The notes under the pieces are model-generated. The model did not search any database. It was given only the letters and a program-made list of their open reading frames with translations, and was not told the origin of the DNA. The position numbers and the translations under genes were made by a program. DNA of 64,000 nucleotides from Rathayibacter sp. VKM Ac-2856. GTDB taxonomy: Bacteria > Actinomycetota > Actinomycetes > Actinomycetales > Microbacteriaceae. Shown in pieces: positions 30,061 through 38,133 of the stretch (positions within the stretch are counted from its first letter, which is position 1; the number at the start of each line of letters is the position of its first letter). Location of the stretch: the NCBI RefSeq assembly GCF_013205055.1, contig NZ_JABMLF010000006.1, forward strand, positions 124,001 through 188,000, in the 5' to 3' direction.

Positions 30061-31674
30061 ATGCCTCTGCGCGGAACCCGACCCCCGTCCGTCCTGCTCC
30101 GGCGCGTCCTCGCGGTTCCGCGCGCCGTCCGCCGCGCCGACGCCCGCGCCGCCCGGCGGCTGAACGCCCGCCGTCCGGTGCCGCTGCTGGACGGCGCCCT
30201 GGTCGGGCTCTCGCGCGCCGCCGACCACGGGGTGCTCTGGTTCGGTCTCGGGGCGCTGCTCGTGCTCGCGGGGCGGCCGCGGGAGGCGGCCCGGGGAGCG
30301 GCGTCGCTGGCCGTCGCGAGCGCCGCGGCGAACCTGGTGGGCAAGCAGCTCTTCGGCGGGGTCCGGCCGCTCGTCGTCGACGTGCCGGTGGGGCGGCGGC
30401 TCGCCCGCGTGCCCACCTCGCCCAGCTTCCCCTCCGGTCACGCGGCGAGCGCGGCCGCCTTCGCCGCCGGTGTCGCGCTGGAGAACCCGCGGGTCGGGCT
30501 GGCGGTCGCGCCCGTCGCCGCGGCGGTCGCGTTCTCGCGACTGCACGTCGGCGTGCACTGGCTGTCGGACGTGCTCGGCGGGGCGGCGCTCGGTGCGGCC
30601 GTCGCGGGGCTCGGGCGGGTGCTGGTGCCGGCGCGACCGCGGCACGTGCCCGTCTCGGAGCGCGCGATGCTGCCGCCCGTGGACGTCCGGCCGCTGGGCG
30701 ACGGCGCGGGTCTGCTGGCGGTGCTCAATCCGAGCGCGGGTCGCGACTCGCACCGGCCGGACCCGGAGCCGATGATCCTGCAGCGCTTCCCCGCGGCGCG
30801 CGTGCACCGGCTGGCCGAGGGTGAGGACCTCGCTGAGGTCGTCCGCTCGGCGCGCGCCGGCGACGCTCCGCCCGAGGTGCTCGGTGTCTACGGCGGCGAC
30901 GGGACCATGGCGGTCGGCGCGGCGCTCGCGCGGGCGGAGGGCATGACGCTGCTCGTGCTGCCCGGCGGGACGATGAACCACTTCGCTAAGGCGCTGGGCC
31001 TCGTCTCGATCGAGGACGCGCTCGACGCGGCCGCTCACGGGGAGCGCCGCGACGTCGACGTGGCGGAGGTGACCGCTGGGGACGCCGCGCCGGTGACGGT
31101 GCTGAACACGGTCTCTATCGGGCTGTACCCGGAGTTCGTGGCGGCGCGGGAGAAGCGCGAGAAGGTGCTCGGCAAGCCGCTCGCCTCCGTCCTCGCGGCC
31201 TTCGAGGTCGTCCGCTCGAGCGACCCGTTCGAGCTGAGGCGCGACGGGCGCACCGAGCTGGTCTGGTCCTACTTCGTCGGGGTGAACGGGGAGCACCCGC
31301 GCACCGCGACTCCGCTCGCCCGCCGGCGCCTGGACGACGGGCACCTCGACATCCGCGTGCTGCACTCGGGCCGGACGCCGCGGACCCGCGGGGCCGTGTC
31401 GCTGGCGCTCGGCCGCGGCGCGACGCCGGTGGTGGGGCGCGTGCCCGGCTGGCGGGCGCCGGTGGTCGAGTCGACCAGCACGCCGGACGTCGTGGTCGGC
31501 GCGCGGCGCCCGGCCGGCGTCGACCCGGAGTGGGCGCACGACGGCGAGAGCGAGGTGTTCGACGGCGAGCCGGCGGGCTTCCACGAGGCGAGCGTCCGGA
31601 TCGTGCCGCTGGCGCTGCGGGTCTACTCGGCGGCGGACGACCGGGGCCCGCAGGAGGGCGGTGCCCGGAAGTAA
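30061..31674 (+). CDS. PAP2 phosphatase / diacylglycerol kinase fusion protein
   Basis: This is a 537-residue bifunctional protein. The N-terminal half (to about 200) is a membrane PAP2-type phosphatase with the triad KQLFGGVRP, SFPSGHAAS and SRLHVGVHWLSD. The C-terminal half (about 215-530) is a diacylglycerol-kinase/YegS-type lipid kinase with GVYGGDGTM and LPGGTMNHFAKALGL. Such fusions are known in Actinobacteria; the substrates are not settled, but phospholipid or polyprenol turnover is likely. A GTG at 30028 would add 11 residues. Confidence 0.9.
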   Translation: MPLRGTRPPSVLLRRVLAVPRAVRRADARAARRLNARRPVPLLDGALVGLSRAADHGVLWFGLGALLVLAGRPREAARGAASLAVASAAANLVGKQLFGGVRPLVVDVPVGRRLARVPTSPSFPSGHAASAAAFAAGVALENPRVGLAVAPVAAAVAFSRLHVGVHWLSDVLGGAALGAAVAGLGRVLVPARPRHVPVSERAMLPPVDVRPLGDGAGLLAVLNPSAGRDSHRPDPEPMILQRFPAARVHRLAEGEDLAEVVRSARAGDAPPEVLGVYGGDGTMAVGAALARAEGMTLLVLPGGTMNHFAKALGLVSIEDALDAAAHGERRDVDVAEVTAGDAAPVTVLNTVSIGLYPEFVAAREKREKVLGKPLASVLAAFEVVRSSDPFELRRDGRTELVWSYFVGVNGEHPRTATPLARRRLDDGHLDIRVLHSGRTPRTRGAVSLALGRGATPVVGRVPGWRAPVVESTSTPDVVVGARRPAGVDPEWAHDGESEVFDGEPAGFHEASVRIVPLALRVYSAADDRGPQEGGARK

Positions 31675-31790
31675 AGCCCCCCGTCGACATCCGCCCGGAC
31701 GGGGCCGGGGCGGGGAGCGCGTGCCACGCTGAGGACGGAGCCGGCCGGGCTCTCCTGCAGCCGGCCGCTCCCCAGCTGAAGGAGTCCGCC

Positions 31791-32120
31791 GTGCGACGCA
31801 TCCACTACGCCGAGGGAAGCGTGCTCACCGGTGACGACATCGCCGCCGCTGTGCTCGAGTACGCCCGGATGCTCGCCTCGACGGCGACCGCCGCGACGGT
31901 GGAGATCCCCGTCCGGCGCGGCGAGGACGTGCTGACCGCTCGGCTGCTCCTCGGTCCGTCGAGCCAGATGCTCGTCGAGGACGAGCCGGACGTCGGCGCC
32001 GAGCTCGTCGACGCGGAGCTCGTGGCGGACATGCTCGACCGGGCCCGGCGACTCGGGCGCCCGGTGCCGATGGCGACCGACGACGACCTGGCGGTGCCGC
32101 TGGACGTGCTCGACTACTGA
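31791..32120 (+). CDS. Small conserved-looking protein of unknown function
   Basis: I do not recognise this 109-residue acidic protein. It begins MRRIHYAEGSVLTGDDIA from GTG at 31791, with GAAGGAG at a good distance upstream, which supports it as a real gene. It is predicted soluble, with an early block VEIPVRRGEDVLTARLLLGP and a C-terminal block ELVDAELVADMLDRARRLGRP. There is no signal peptide or membrane segment. It overlaps the convergent Nudix gene by 7 bp at the 3' ends. Confidence 0.7.
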   Translation: MRRIHYAEGSVLTGDDIAAAVLEYARMLASTATAATVEIPVRRGEDVLTARLLLGPSSQMLVEDEPDVGAELVDAELVADMLDRARRLGRPVPMATDDDLAVPLDVLDY

Positions 32121-32593
32121 GCGCTCGACGCTCCGGCCCACTGCGCCTCGAGGGCGTCGAGGGCGGGGAGCTGACCGGCGGTGATCAGCTCGCGCGCCCG
32201 GTCGATCGGGAGCCACTCCGCGCGCTCGATCTCGGGGAAGGCGCGGACGACGCCGGAGCCGGGCGGCCACTCCAGCTCGAAGGTGTTGCTCGCGACGAAG
32301 GCGATCCCGTCGGCGCACTCCGCGGCGAAGACGGTCACGGTCTTGCCGGAGCGCAGGCGCCAGGAGCCGAGCAGCGCGTAGTCGAGCTCTGGCGCGGGCA
32401 CGCCGATCTCCTCCTCGAACTCGCGGCGGGCGGCGTCCAGCGGCGCCTCCTCGAGGGTGTGCAGGCCCTTGGGGATCGACCAGGCTCGCGGGCGGCGCGT
32501 CCACAGCGGTCCGCCCATCCGGCCGAGGAACACCTCGCACCCGCCCTCGTGCCGCCGGTGCAGGAGGAGGCCGGCGCTGGTGGGGGACGTCAT
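32114..32593 (-). CDS. Nudix hydrolase
   Basis: The 159-residue protein has a Nudix box from residue 43 (G, LHTLEEAPLDAARREFEEEIG), matching GX5EX7REUXEEXGU in which the glutamates bind metal. WSIPKG precedes it. The family hydrolyses nucleoside diphosphates linked to another moiety; the substrate is not predictable here, although the compact form resembles diadenosine polyphosphate or NTP-pyrophosphohydrolase types. It is convergent with the preceding small gene and divergent from the flavoprotein gene. Confidence 0.92.
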   Translation of the reverse strand: MTSPTSAGLLLHRRHEGGCEVFLGRMGGPLWTRRPRAWSIPKGLHTLEEAPLDAARREFEEEIGVPAPELDYALLGSWRLRSGKTVTVFAAECADGIAFVASNTFELEWPPGSGVVRAFPEIERAEWLPIDRARELITAGQLPALDALEAQWAGASSAQ

Positions 32594-32677
32594 CGCCGCG
32601 ATCCGCTCATCCCGTCATCCTGCCGCGTCGCCGTGGAAGGATCGAGGGGCCGACCCGCGATCCGCCCGGAGTGACCC

Positions 32678-34141
32678 ATGAGCAGCACCGCCGCCCGCAG
32701 CACTGACGTCAGCACCGACGTCAGCACCGACGCCAGCGCCGACGCCGCCGTCGAGAACCGCCCCGAGAGCGCCGAGGGCGCCGAGAGCGCGGTCCTTCGG
32801 CGGCTGCGCGAGGAGCTCGGCGAGGCGGTGACGACTGAGGGGCCGGCCTTCGAGGCCGCGCACATCGACAAGTCGGGCTGGACGGCGGAGGGACGCGCGC
32901 TGGCGCTCGTCCGCGCGCGGTCGATCGCCGACGTGCAGGCGACGCTCCGGCTGGCCTCCGCGCACCGGGTGCCGGTCGTCCCGCGCGGCGCGGGGACCGG
33001 GCTCGCGGCGGGAGCCGTCGGTCGCGCCGGCGCGATCGTGCTGTCGACGGCGGCGATGGACCGCATCCTCGAGATCTCGCTGGAGGACGAGCTGGCGGTC
33101 GTCGAGCCGGGCGTCCTCAACCAGGCGCTCTCGGACGCGGTCGCCGCCGACGGGCTGATCTTCTCGCCCGACCCGGCCAGCAAGGCGATCTCGAGCATCG
33201 GCGGCAACATCGCCACGAACGCGGGCGGACTGCTCTGCGCGAAGTACGGGGTCACCCGCGAGTCGGTGCTGGGCCTCGCGGTCGTGCTGGCCGACGGGCG
33301 CCTGCTGCGGACCGGGCGCCGCAGCGTCAAGGGCGTCGCCGGCTACGACCTCACGGCGCTGCTGACGGGGTCGGAGGGGACGCTCGGCGTGATCGTGGAG
33401 GCGACGGTGAAGCTGCGGCCGATCCCGGCCGGCCGGGTCGTGACGATCGGCGCCTACTTCCCGAGCGTCGTCGCCGCGGCCGCGGCCTCGGCCGCCGTCA
33501 CGGCCGCGCGGCTGCGACCCGCGGTGATGGAGCTGATGGACGAGGCGGCGCTCGCCGCGATCGGCCGCTACACCGGCACCGCGCTGGACCGCGGCGCGGC
33601 CTACCTGCTCGTGCAGACCGACGGCGGGGGAGCGGAGGACGAGGCGCGCCGCATCCTGGCGATCGTGGCGGAGGCGGGCGGGGACGCCGAGTCCACGGAC
33701 GACCCGGCGGCGGGCGAGGCGCTGCTGGCCGTGCGGCGGGCGTTCCACCCGGCGCTCGAGGCGGAGGGGGAGGTCCTGATCGAGGACGTCTGCGTGCCGC
33801 GCTCGGCCCTGCCCGCGATGTTCGCCGCGATCCGCGGCATCGAGGAGCGGACCGGGCTGAGCATCCCGACCGTGGCGCACGCCGGCGACGGCAATCTGCA
33901 CCCGAACTTCGTGGTGCCGCCGGGCTCGGACGGCGTGGGAGAGGACGTCTGGGCGGCCGCGGGGGAGCTCTTCCGCACGGCGCTCGCCCTGGGCGGCACG
34001 CTGACCGGCGAGCACGGCGTGGGGCTGCTGAAGCGGCGCTGGCTGGCGGAGGAGCTGGGCGAGGACTCGATGGCGCTCCAGCGCGGGATCAAGGCGGTGT
34101 TCGATCCTCTCGGGATCATGAACCCGGGGGCCGTGTACTGA
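32678..34141 (+). CDS. FAD-linked oxidase (GlcD / D-lactate dehydrogenase-like)
   Basis: This 487-residue flavoprotein of the PCMH/VAO family has an FAD-binding segment VVPRGAGTGLAAGAVG. The second FAD block is SPDPASKAISSIGGNIATNAGG, and the C-terminal cap has VAHAGDGNLHPNFV and LTGEHGVGLLK, with metal/substrate histidines. The family oxidises 2-hydroxy acids such as glycolate or D-lactate. No GlcE/GlcF partner is adjacent, so it may act alone. The N-terminus contains a short Ser/Thr/Asp repeat (STDVSTDVSTDASAD) that is not part of the domain. Confidence 0.9.
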   Translation: MSSTAARSTDVSTDVSTDASADAAVENRPESAEGAESAVLRRLREELGEAVTTEGPAFEAAHIDKSGWTAEGRALALVRARSIADVQATLRLASAHRVPVVPRGAGTGLAAGAVGRAGAIVLSTAAMDRILEISLEDELAVVEPGVLNQALSDAVAADGLIFSPDPASKAISSIGGNIATNAGGLLCAKYGVTRESVLGLAVVLADGRLLRTGRRSVKGVAGYDLTALLTGSEGTLGVIVEATVKLRPIPAGRVVTIGAYFPSVVAAAAASAAVTAARLRPAVMELMDEAALAAIGRYTGTALDRGAAYLLVQTDGGGAEDEARRILAIVAEAGGDAESTDDPAAGEALLAVRRAFHPALEAEGEVLIEDVCVPRSALPAMFAAIRGIEERTGLSIPTVAHAGDGNLHPNFVVPPGSDGVGEDVWAAAGELFRTALALGGTLTGEHGVGLLKRRWLAEELGEDSMALQRGIKAVFDPLGIMNPGAVY

Positions 34142-34166
34142 GGAGGCCCCGCTCCGTCGTCGCCCG

Positions 34167-34919
34167 TCAGAGCAGCTCGGTCAGCTGCGCGGCTGTGAGG
34201 ACGATCACGGCGGCCGACATCAGCCAGTAGAGGATCGTCTCGCGCCACGAGCCGGCCGAGCCGAGCACCGGGACCGCCGCGTAGCCGCCGGAGGTCCAGA
34301 GGCGGCGCAGCACGGGCGTCCGCCGCACCCAGCGCGGCGAGCGGATCCGCAGCGGCCACAGCCAGTTGATCCCCTCGGTGGTGAGCGCGTCGCCGGCGAC
34401 GTGCACGAGGTAACCCAGTGTCGCGGCGACCTGCAGCCAGGCCCAGGTGCCGTCGGCGAGGGCGACCAGGAGCGCGGTCACGACGCCCGCGCCCGCCCAC
34501 GCGATCGGCCAGGAGGGCGCGGCCCGCACCGCCTTCGCGGCGAAGGCGAGGGCCGGCAGCGTGAGGACGGCGGCGAGGGACACGGGACCCACCAGCGGCA
34601 CCGGGAAGCGCAGGGCGACCAGGATCGGGATCAGGTACCAGACGACGGCGACGGCGAGCAGGGAGTGCATCCCGTGCCGGTGCCCGCCGCTGATGCGGCC
34701 CGCGGTCGCGGTGAGGAGCGAGGCGCCGGGTGCGGAGCGCGAGATCGTCGCGCGGGCGTGATCGGCGTCGGGGACGAGCGCCCAGCCGGCGGCGACGCCG
34801 AGGCCGACCAGCCGGAGGTCCGGCGGCAGGCCGTCGAGGCCGAGCGGTGCGGCGAGAGCCGGGACGGTGGTCGCGACGGACCAGGCGAGCGCGCCGGAGA
34901 CGGCGTGCGAGCGACCCAT
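34167..34919 (-). CDS. YdjM/DUF457 family membrane protein (predicted metal-dependent hydrolase)
   Basis: The 250-residue integral membrane protein has about six hydrophobic segments and polar motifs typical of YdjM/DUF457 proteins: MMGRSHAVSGALAW, then LVPDADHARATISR, GGHRHGMHSL and LGYLVHVAGDALTTEGINWLWP. The conserved His/Asp residues suggest a metal site. Enzymatic activity is not established for the family. The start is ATG at 34919, or the GTG directly before it, with GGAGG upstream. Confidence 0.88.
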   Translation of the reverse strand: MGRSHAVSGALAWSVATTVPALAAPLGLDGLPPDLRLVGLGVAAGWALVPDADHARATISRSAPGASLLTATAGRISGGHRHGMHSLLAVAVVWYLIPILVALRFPVPLVGPVSLAAVLTLPALAFAAKAVRAAPSWPIAWAGAGVVTALLVALADGTWAWLQVAATLGYLVHVAGDALTTEGINWLWPLRIRSPRWVRRTPVLRRLWTSGGYAAVPVLGSAGSWRETILYWLMSAAVIVLTAAQLTELL

Positions 34920-34973
34920 CACGAGGTGCCTCCGCGGGGTGGAGATGCGGAAGAGGGAGGAGAGGAGAGGGAG

Positions 34974-35046
34974 TGGGCGATACCGGACTCGAACCGATGA
35001 CCTCTTCCGTGTGAAGGAAGCGCGCTACCAACTGCGCCAATCGCCC
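34974..35046 (-). tRNA. tRNA-Val (CAC)
   Basis: On the minus strand GGGCGAT pairs with ATCGCCC. The D stem is GCGC/GCGC, the anticodon stem CTTCC/GGAAG encloses TTCACAC with anticodon CAC, and the T arm has TTCGAGT. The discriminator is A and no CCA is encoded. It is divergent from the three tRNA genes that follow. Confidence 0.95.
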
Positions 35047-35213
35047 TGACAGCCGTCTTGTGGACGACCCGAGAATCGATCGTAGCGGATCCGCGACGCC
35101 CCGGCGCACCAGGACGGGCGCGCCACGCCCGGGTGAACAGCGGGTTGCGGGGCGGTTTCGCGCGGAAAGACGCGGCTCGCGAGACGCGGAGCCCGAATCG
35201 GTGCGCCGTCGAT

Positions 35214-35243
35214 TTGGAACTTCGCGCGGCGTTCGGATACAGT
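35214..35243 (+). promoter_or_regulatory. Likely promoter of the tRNA-Gly-Cys-Val operon
   Basis: TTGGAA (35214-35219) and TACAGT (35238-35243) are spaced by 18 bp, fitting a sigma-A type promoter. They lie 95 bp before the first plus-strand tRNA, in the 291-bp gap between tRNA-Val(CAC) and tRNA-Gly. The leader contains short AGCAA repeats (35290-35320). I see nothing else in the gap. Confidence 0.6.
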
Positions 35244-35337
35244 CTTCTAGGTCGAGCCGGGCAGCGAAAGCGCCGGGGAGACAGGCAAGGCAGTAGCAAA
35301 TAGCAAGTGGCAGCAAGACAGTGTTCCAACACATCAT

Positions 35338-35409
35338 GCGGATGTGGCGCAGTGGTAGCGCATCACCTTGCCAAGGTGAGGGTCGCGAGTTCGAATCTCG
35401 TCATCCGCT
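35338..35409 (+). tRNA. tRNA-Gly (GCC)
   Basis: Acceptor GCGGATG/CATCCGC, D stem GCGC/GCGC, anticodon stem TCACC/GGTGA around TTGCCAA (anticodon GCC), T loop TTCGAAT. 72 nt with T discriminator; CCA is not encoded. Confidence 0.96.
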
Positions 35410-35492
35410 CGAAGAACCGGCCCCCGGGCCGGTGTTTCACCAGGTCGGCCTCGAGGAATCATGAGGGGCCGCCGACACCGAATCCCGTACAC

Positions 35493-35563
35493 GGTGGATT
35501 GGCCGAGAGGCGAGGCAGCGGCCTGCAAAGCCGTATACACGGGTTCGAATCCCGTATCCACCT
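35493..35563 (+). tRNA. tRNA-Cys (GCA)
   Basis: Acceptor GGTGGAT/ATCCACC, anticodon stem GCGGC/GCCGT around CTGCAAA (anticodon GCA), T arm with TTCGAAT. 71 nt with U discriminator, the expected identity base for tRNA-Cys. Confidence 0.95.
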
Positions 35564-35601
35564 CGATCGTTCACCGAACGAGGTGCTCCTTCTGGGGCAA
35601 C

Positions 35602-35673
35602 GGGCGATTGGCGCAGCGGTAGCGCGCTTCCCTGACACGGAAGAGGTCACTGGTTCGATCCCAGTATCGCCCA
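35602..35673 (+). tRNA. tRNA-Val (GAC)
   Basis: Acceptor GGGCGAT/ATCGCCC, D stem GCGC/GCGC, anticodon stem CTTCC/GGAAG around CTGACAC (anticodon GAC), T loop TTCGATC. 72 nt. It is nearly identical in body to the minus-strand tRNA-Val (CAC) about 0.6 kb away. Confidence 0.96.
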
Positions 35674-35682
35674 CCACTCAGG

Positions 35683-35708
35683 ACACCCCCGGCTCCGGCC
35701 GGGGGTGT
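35683..35708 (+). terminator. Terminator after the tRNA cluster
   Basis: ACACCCCCGG (35683-35692) and CCGGGGGTGT (35699-35708) form a perfect 10-bp stem with a 6-base loop, 9 bp after tRNA-Val and followed by TCTGCGTT. Confidence 0.75.
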
Positions 35709-35767
35709 TCTGCGTTAACCGCCCGGAGTCCGTGCGCCGACGGCCCGGGTCGGTCTAGCCTCGCAGG

Positions 35768-36361
35768 GTGTCAGCCTCGATCGCCGTCGGTCACGGCACC
35801 GTCCTCCGTCTGATCGCCCGCGAGGACGGCCCCGCGCTCGCGGCCGCCTACCGCCGGAACCGCCGCCGGCTCGCGCCGTGGGAGCCGCTGCGCTCGGCAC
35901 GGTTCTTCGAGGCGGGCGGGCAGACCGACGCGATCGCGGACGCGCTGCACGCGCACCGGTCGGGTGCCTTGCTCCCGCTGGTCCTCGAGCGCGGGGACGA
36001 GCTGGTCGGCCGGGTGACGCTCTCGAACGTCGTGCACGGCGCCTTCGACAGCGCGGACCTCGGCTACTGGGTCGACGGCGAGCTGGAGGGCCGCGGCGTG
36101 ATGACCCGCGCGGTCGGCGCCACCCTGGGACTCGCCCGCGACGAGCTGCGGCTGCACCGGGTGCAGGCGGGCACGCTGCTGCACAACGTCGGCTCGCAGA
36201 CGGTGCTCGAGCGCAACGGCTTCGAGCGGATCGGCGTGGCCCGGCGATACCTGCGGATCGCGGGGGAGTGGCAGGACCACCAGCTCTTCCAGGTGCTGCT
36301 GGAGGACGCGGCGCCGCTGCCGCTGCTGCCGCCGCAGCCCTCGCCGATGCGGCTCGTCTAG
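35768..36361 (+). CDS. GNAT acetyltransferase (RimJ/RimL-like)
   Basis: The 197-residue protein fits the RimJ/RimL GNAT family, whose members acetylate protein N-termini or small amines. Visible features are VLRLIAREDGPALAAAYRRNR at the N-terminus, LGYWVDGELEGRGVMTRAV (acetyl-CoA loop), ELRLHRVQAGTLLHNVGSQ and VLERNGFERIGVARRYLRI near the C-terminus. The GTG start lies 60 bp after the tRNA terminator. The substrate is unknown. Confidence 0.88.
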   Translation: MSASIAVGHGTVLRLIAREDGPALAAAYRRNRRRLAPWEPLRSARFFEAGGQTDAIADALHAHRSGALLPLVLERGDELVGRVTLSNVVHGAFDSADLGYWVDGELEGRGVMTRAVGATLGLARDELRLHRVQAGTLLHNVGSQTVLERNGFERIGVARRYLRIAGEWQDHQLFQVLLEDAAPLPLLPPQPSPMRLV

Positions 36362-36413
36362 GGTGAGCGGCGCCGACGCTCGCTCGGCGCGGGCAGCCGG
36401 AGGGACGACGACG

Positions 36414-37367
36414 ATGAGGCGCACGATCGGTGGACGCGCATTCGACTTCGAGCGCGAGGTCGCGGTGATGGCGGTCGTGAACCGCACGCCCGACTCCTTC
36501 TACGACAAGGGCTCCACCTTCGCGCTGGACCGGGCGGTCGAGGCCGCCGTGCGGGCCGCGGAGCAGGGCGCGGACTGGGTCGACATCGGCGGGGTGCCGT
36601 TCGGGCGGGGGCCCGCCGTCTCACTGCAGGAGGAGCTGGACCGGGTGGTGCCGGTGGTCGCCGGAATCCACGAGCGCAGCGACGTGGTGATCTCGGTCGA
36701 CACGACGCGCGCCGAGGTGGCCCGCGCGAGCATCGCCGAGGGCGCCTCCGTGGTCAACGACACCAGCGGGCTGCACGATCCGGGGATGCTCGCGGTGCTG
36801 GCCGGGTCCTCGGCGCAGCTCGTCGTGACGCACAGCGTCGGTGCGCCGCGCAGCGAGCCGGTGGCGCCGCAGTACGACGACGTCGTGGCGGAGGTGATCG
36901 AGCACCTGCGCGTCCGGGTCGAGCGGGCGCGGGCGGCGGGCGTCCCCGACGACCGGCTGATCGTCGATCCCGGCCACGATCTGAACAAGAACACGCTGCA
37001 CACGCTGGAGCTGACGCGGCGGCTGGGCGAGCTCGGGGTGCTCGGGCTCCCGGTGCTGGCGGCGGTGTCGAACAAGGACTTCATCGGCGAGACGCTGGAC
37101 CGGCCGCAGGGGGAGCGGCTGGAGGGATCGCTGGCGGCGGCGGTGATCTGCATCCTGAACGGGGCGCGGATCGTGCGGATGCACGACGTGCGCCAGGCGG
37201 TCGACGCGGTGCGGCTCACGGAGGCCGTGCTGGGCTGGCGGGCGCCGGCGTTCCTGCGCCACAACACGGCGGCGGATCCGGCGGCGGTGGCGGCGGCGGC
37301 GACGGCGACGGCGGCGGGGTCTGCGGGCACGGCCGGCGCGAGCGGCGCGACGGCGGTGGGCGCGTGA
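36414..37367 (+). CDS. folP2: FolP2-type dihydropteroate synthase homologue
   Basis: This 317-residue TIM-barrel protein belongs to the DHPS superfamily but carries FolP2-type motifs: MAVVNRTPDSFYDKG, then DIGGVPFGRGP where true DHPS has the GGESTRPG loop, NDTSGLHDP, and SNKDFIGETLDRP. Mycobacterial FolP2 has similar replacements and is reported to lack DHPS activity; a structural or glycosylation-linked role has been discussed. The C-terminus ends in a low-complexity Ala/Gly/Thr tail of about 30 residues. The next gene overlaps by four bases. Confidence 0.88.
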   Translation: MRRTIGGRAFDFEREVAVMAVVNRTPDSFYDKGSTFALDRAVEAAVRAAEQGADWVDIGGVPFGRGPAVSLQEELDRVVPVVAGIHERSDVVISVDTTRAEVARASIAEGASVVNDTSGLHDPGMLAVLAGSSAQLVVTHSVGAPRSEPVAPQYDDVVAEVIEHLRVRVERARAAGVPDDRLIVDPGHDLNKNTLHTLELTRRLGELGVLGLPVLAAVSNKDFIGETLDRPQGERLEGSLAAAVICILNGARIVRMHDVRQAVDAVRLTEAVLGWRAPAFLRHNTAADPAAVAAAATATAAGSAGTAGASGATAVGA

Positions 37368-38101
37368 GCGCGGCGATCGACCGGCTGCGGCCGGCGCCCG
37401 CCGCGGACCTCGACGACGGGCAGCTGCTGGCGGCGTACGCGGACGGCGCCGGCGACGCGTGGCTCCGGGTCAACTTCGTCTCGAGCATCGACGGCGCGGT
37501 GACGCGCGAGGGCGTGTCGGGGGCGCTGGGCGGCGAGGCGGACCTCCGGGTGTTCGACCTGCTGCGGCGACTCGCCGACGTGGTGCTCGTCGCGGCCGGC
37601 ACGGTGCGGAACGAGGGCTACGGGCCGATGGTGCTCGGCGAGGAGGGGGCGGCGGCGCGGACGGCGGCGGGGCTGCCGCCGCACCCCGTGTTCGCGGTGG
37701 TGTCGGGGTCGCTCGACCTCGATCCGGCGGACCGGCTCTTCACCGAGGCGCCGGTGCGGCCGATCGTGGTGACGACCGCGGCGTCCCCGGCGGATCGCCG
37801 GGCGGCGCTCGCGGAGGTGGCCGACGTGCTGGTCTGCGGCGAGGACGCCCTGGACGTGCCGCGGCTGCGCGAGGAGCTCCTCGCGCGCGGGCTGGCCCGG
37901 ATCCACTGCGAGGGCGGCCCGGGGCTGCTCGGCACGCTGCTGGCCGCGGACGCCGTCGACGAGCTGTGCCTGACGATCAGCCCCTCCCTCGAGTCGGGCG
38001 ACGCCGGCCGCATCGCCCGCGGCACCGCGACCGCCCGCGACATGCGCCTCGCCCACGTCCTCGCCGCCGGCGACACCCTCCTCCTCCGCTACCTCCGCTG
38101 A
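37364..38101 (+). CDS. RibD C-terminal domain reductase (pyrimidine reductase family)
   Basis: The 245-residue protein has the DHFR-like fold of RibD-C/RIB7 reductases: LRVNFVSSIDGAVTREG, then VLVAAGTVRNEGYGP (NADPH pocket) and GLARIHCEGGPGLLGTLL. It lacks a RibD deaminase domain. Relatives reduce a pyrimidine intermediate of riboflavin synthesis, and the mycobacterial homologue Rv2671 can supply dihydrofolate reductase activity. The GTG start overlaps the folP2-type stop (GTGA), so the two are probably co-translated. Confidence 0.88.
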   Translation: MSAAIDRLRPAPAADLDDGQLLAAYADGAGDAWLRVNFVSSIDGAVTREGVSGALGGEADLRVFDLLRRLADVVLVAAGTVRNEGYGPMVLGEEGAAARTAAGLPPHPVFAVVSGSLDLDPADRLFTEAPVRPIVVTTAASPADRRAALAEVADVLVCGEDALDVPRLREELLARGLARIHCEGGPGLLGTLLAADAVDELCLTISPSLESGDAGRIARGTATARDMRLAHVLAAGDTLLLRYLR

Positions 38102-38133
38102 CCCCTCCCTCCCCTCCCCGTCCCCCCTCCCCG

